This document shows, one piece after another, positions 4,415 through 5,244 of a DNA stretch of 5,244 nt (position 1 is its first letter; each line of letters opens with the position of its first letter). Made by a program: the position numbers and the translations under genes. The DNA is from an uncultured Eubacteriales bacterium (GTDB taxonomy: Bacteria > Bacillota > Clostridia > Oscillospirales > Ruminococcaceae). Below the pieces are notes generated by a model, which ran no database searches, was not told the origin of the DNA, and saw nothing but the letters and a program-made list of their open reading frames with translations. The stretch is taken from contig CAUHFD010000199.1 in NCBI GenBank assembly GCA_959605275.1, positions 1-5,244 on the forward strand, written 5' to 3'.

Positions 4415-5107
4415 TTATTCTTCACGAGGATCGATATATTTTGCCGCGTCATCATAACGACCGTATGTGCCGATGTTTTTCTCATAAGCAGCAGTCGGAT
4501 CTACACCGTGACGGATATCTTCCAGCATTTTTCCGAGTCTTACAAATTTGTAACCGATTGCTTCATTGTTGTCGTCCAGAGCGACAGATAAGATGTAGCC
4601 TTCTGCCATTTCCATGTAGCGCACACCTTTTTTCTTGGTGCTGAAAATGGTACCGACCTGAGAACGGAGACCTTTTCCTAAATCCTCCAGACCTGCGCCG
4701 ATCGGCAGTCCGTCTTCGGAGAATGCAGTTTGGGTTCTGCCGTATACAAGCTGTAAGAAAATTTCACGCATTGCAACGTTAATTGCATCACATACAAGGT
4801 CGGTGTTCAATGCTTCCAGAAGGGTTTTTCCGGGGAGAACCTCACCTGCCATAGCGGCTGAGTGAGTCATACCGGAACATCCGAGCGTTTCGACCAAAGC
4901 TTCTTCAATGATACCGTTTTTTACATTAAGAGTTAATTTACAGGCTCCTTGCTGCGGAGCGCACCAGCCCACACCGTGAGACAGACCGGAAATATCTGTG
5001 ATTTGATAAGCTTTTACCCATTTGCCTTCTTCCGGGATGGGAGCGGGACCATGGTTCGGACCTTTTGTGAGAGGACACATTCTCTCAACTTCATGAGAAT
5101 AATTCAT
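4415..5107 (-). CDS. NifU-like iron-sulfur cluster assembly scaffold protein
   Basis: A 230-residue cytoplasmic protein resembling the Fe-S scaffold domain of NifU/IscU, in the longer form that accompanies GGGtGRT proteins. Cysteines are at 11, 49, 56, 77 and 106. TLGCSGMTHSAAMAGEVLPGKTLLEA (74-99) aligns by eye with the NifU stretch around the second cluster-ligand cysteine and the following GKTL helix. C49 in GWCAPQQGAC and C106 are plausible further ligands. Residues 110-230 (MREIFLQLVYGRTQTAFSEDGLPIGAGLEDLGKGLRSQ onward) are specific to this subgroup and unassigned. The start at 5107 has AAAGGAG on the minus strand six to seven bases upstream. The frame is open 31 codons further, but that extension has no ribosome binding site and contains the putative leader. 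The GGGtGRT gene follows at 25 bases. Cluster transfer to or with the partner is inferred. Confidence 0.85.
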   Translation of the reverse strand: MNYSHEVERMCPLTKGPNHGPAPIPEEGKWVKAYQITDISGLSHGVGWCAPQQGACKLTLNVKNGIIEEALVETLGCSGMTHSAAMAGEVLPGKTLLEALNTDLVCDAINVAMREIFLQLVYGRTQTAFSEDGLPIGAGLEDLGKGLRSQVGTIFSTKKKGVRYMEMAEGYILSVALDDNNEAIGYKFVRLGKMLEDIRHGVDPTAAYEKNIGTYGRYDDAAKYIDPREE

Positions 5108-5244
5108 ATCGATACTCCTTTCGGTTTTTGAATAACCAAAGTAATTTGCGGGGGGAAGGGCAAGGATGCTTGTCCCCAAAAGCGTAATTATTATTGCCAT
5201 AATACACTAACCTCAATCATTATACTATTATTTTGCAAATTGCG
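5108..5244 (-). promoter_or_regulatory. Promoter and leader of the Fe-S scaffold / GGGtGRT operon
   Basis: On the minus strand a perfect TATAAT lies at 5224-5219. Its -35 would fall at about 5247-5242, partly outside the window, so it cannot be checked. Transcription from it would start near 5212 and give a leader of about 105 bases. That leader contains a hairpin, CAAG/CTTG (5161-5164, 5169-5172), extended by GGG/CCC (5158-5160, 5174-5176) past one bulged base. AAAGGAG precedes the 5107 start. No known operator is recognised. Confidence 0.4.

Noticed and set aside
4415..5200. Longer form of the scaffold protein starting at 5200
   Set aside because: The extra 31 residues have no ribosome binding site, include the probable leader, and do not resemble the family. 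AAAGGAG sits correctly before the ATG at 5107.

Overview
The window suggests an anaerobic Firmicutes chromosome (Clostridia or a relative) in which the end of an integrative conjugative element of the Tn916/Tn1549 type abuts a native operon. The evidence is: low to moderate GC, strong AGGAGG-type ribosome binding sites with GTG starts on both xis and int, a sigma-like / HTH_16 / Xis / tyrosine integrase gene order, and the GGGtGRT protein paired with a NifU-like scaffold protein, a pair found in strict anaerobes. The taxon cannot be fixed more closely by reading alone.

Positions 1-3340 (element, all genes on +). The window opens with a long terminator-like hairpin (16-63), which probably ends a gene lying upstream of the window. 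A structured, gene-free leader follows (about 64-409), holding an inverted repeat with a mutually exclusive alternative (139-188) and further hairpins (213-279). Next come a sigma-70 region-4-like regulator (410-862) and an overlapping small HTH_16-type protein (843-1169), positional counterparts of Tn916 orf7 and orf8. A 489-base gap (1170-1658) contains an unusual GC-rich island dense in inverted repeats, then a very AT-rich stretch with a candidate xis promoter. Excisionase (1659-1874) and tyrosine integrase (1894-3342) form a tight pair. The last ~88 codons of int carry an array of GGGTA/TACCC words in both orientations and in all three codon phases. These are probably integrase arm-binding sites embedded in coding sequence.

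Positions about 3322-5244 (chromosome, genes on -). A convergent operon encodes a NifU-like Fe-S scaffold protein (5107-4415) followed by a GGGtGRT-family protein (4389-3391). It ends in a clear intrinsic terminator (3322-3354). The integrase stop codon lies across the loop and first stem base of that terminator, so the element/chromosome junction must be at or very near it.

Functionally, the left part is the regulation and recombination module of the element: the two small regulators probably control element genes, Xis and Int carry out excision and integration, and the repeats in the int tail are probably the DNA sites on which they act. The right part is a housekeeping-type operon of unsettled function that may be the insertion target through its terminator. 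Conjugation genes, cargo and the other element end lie outside the window.
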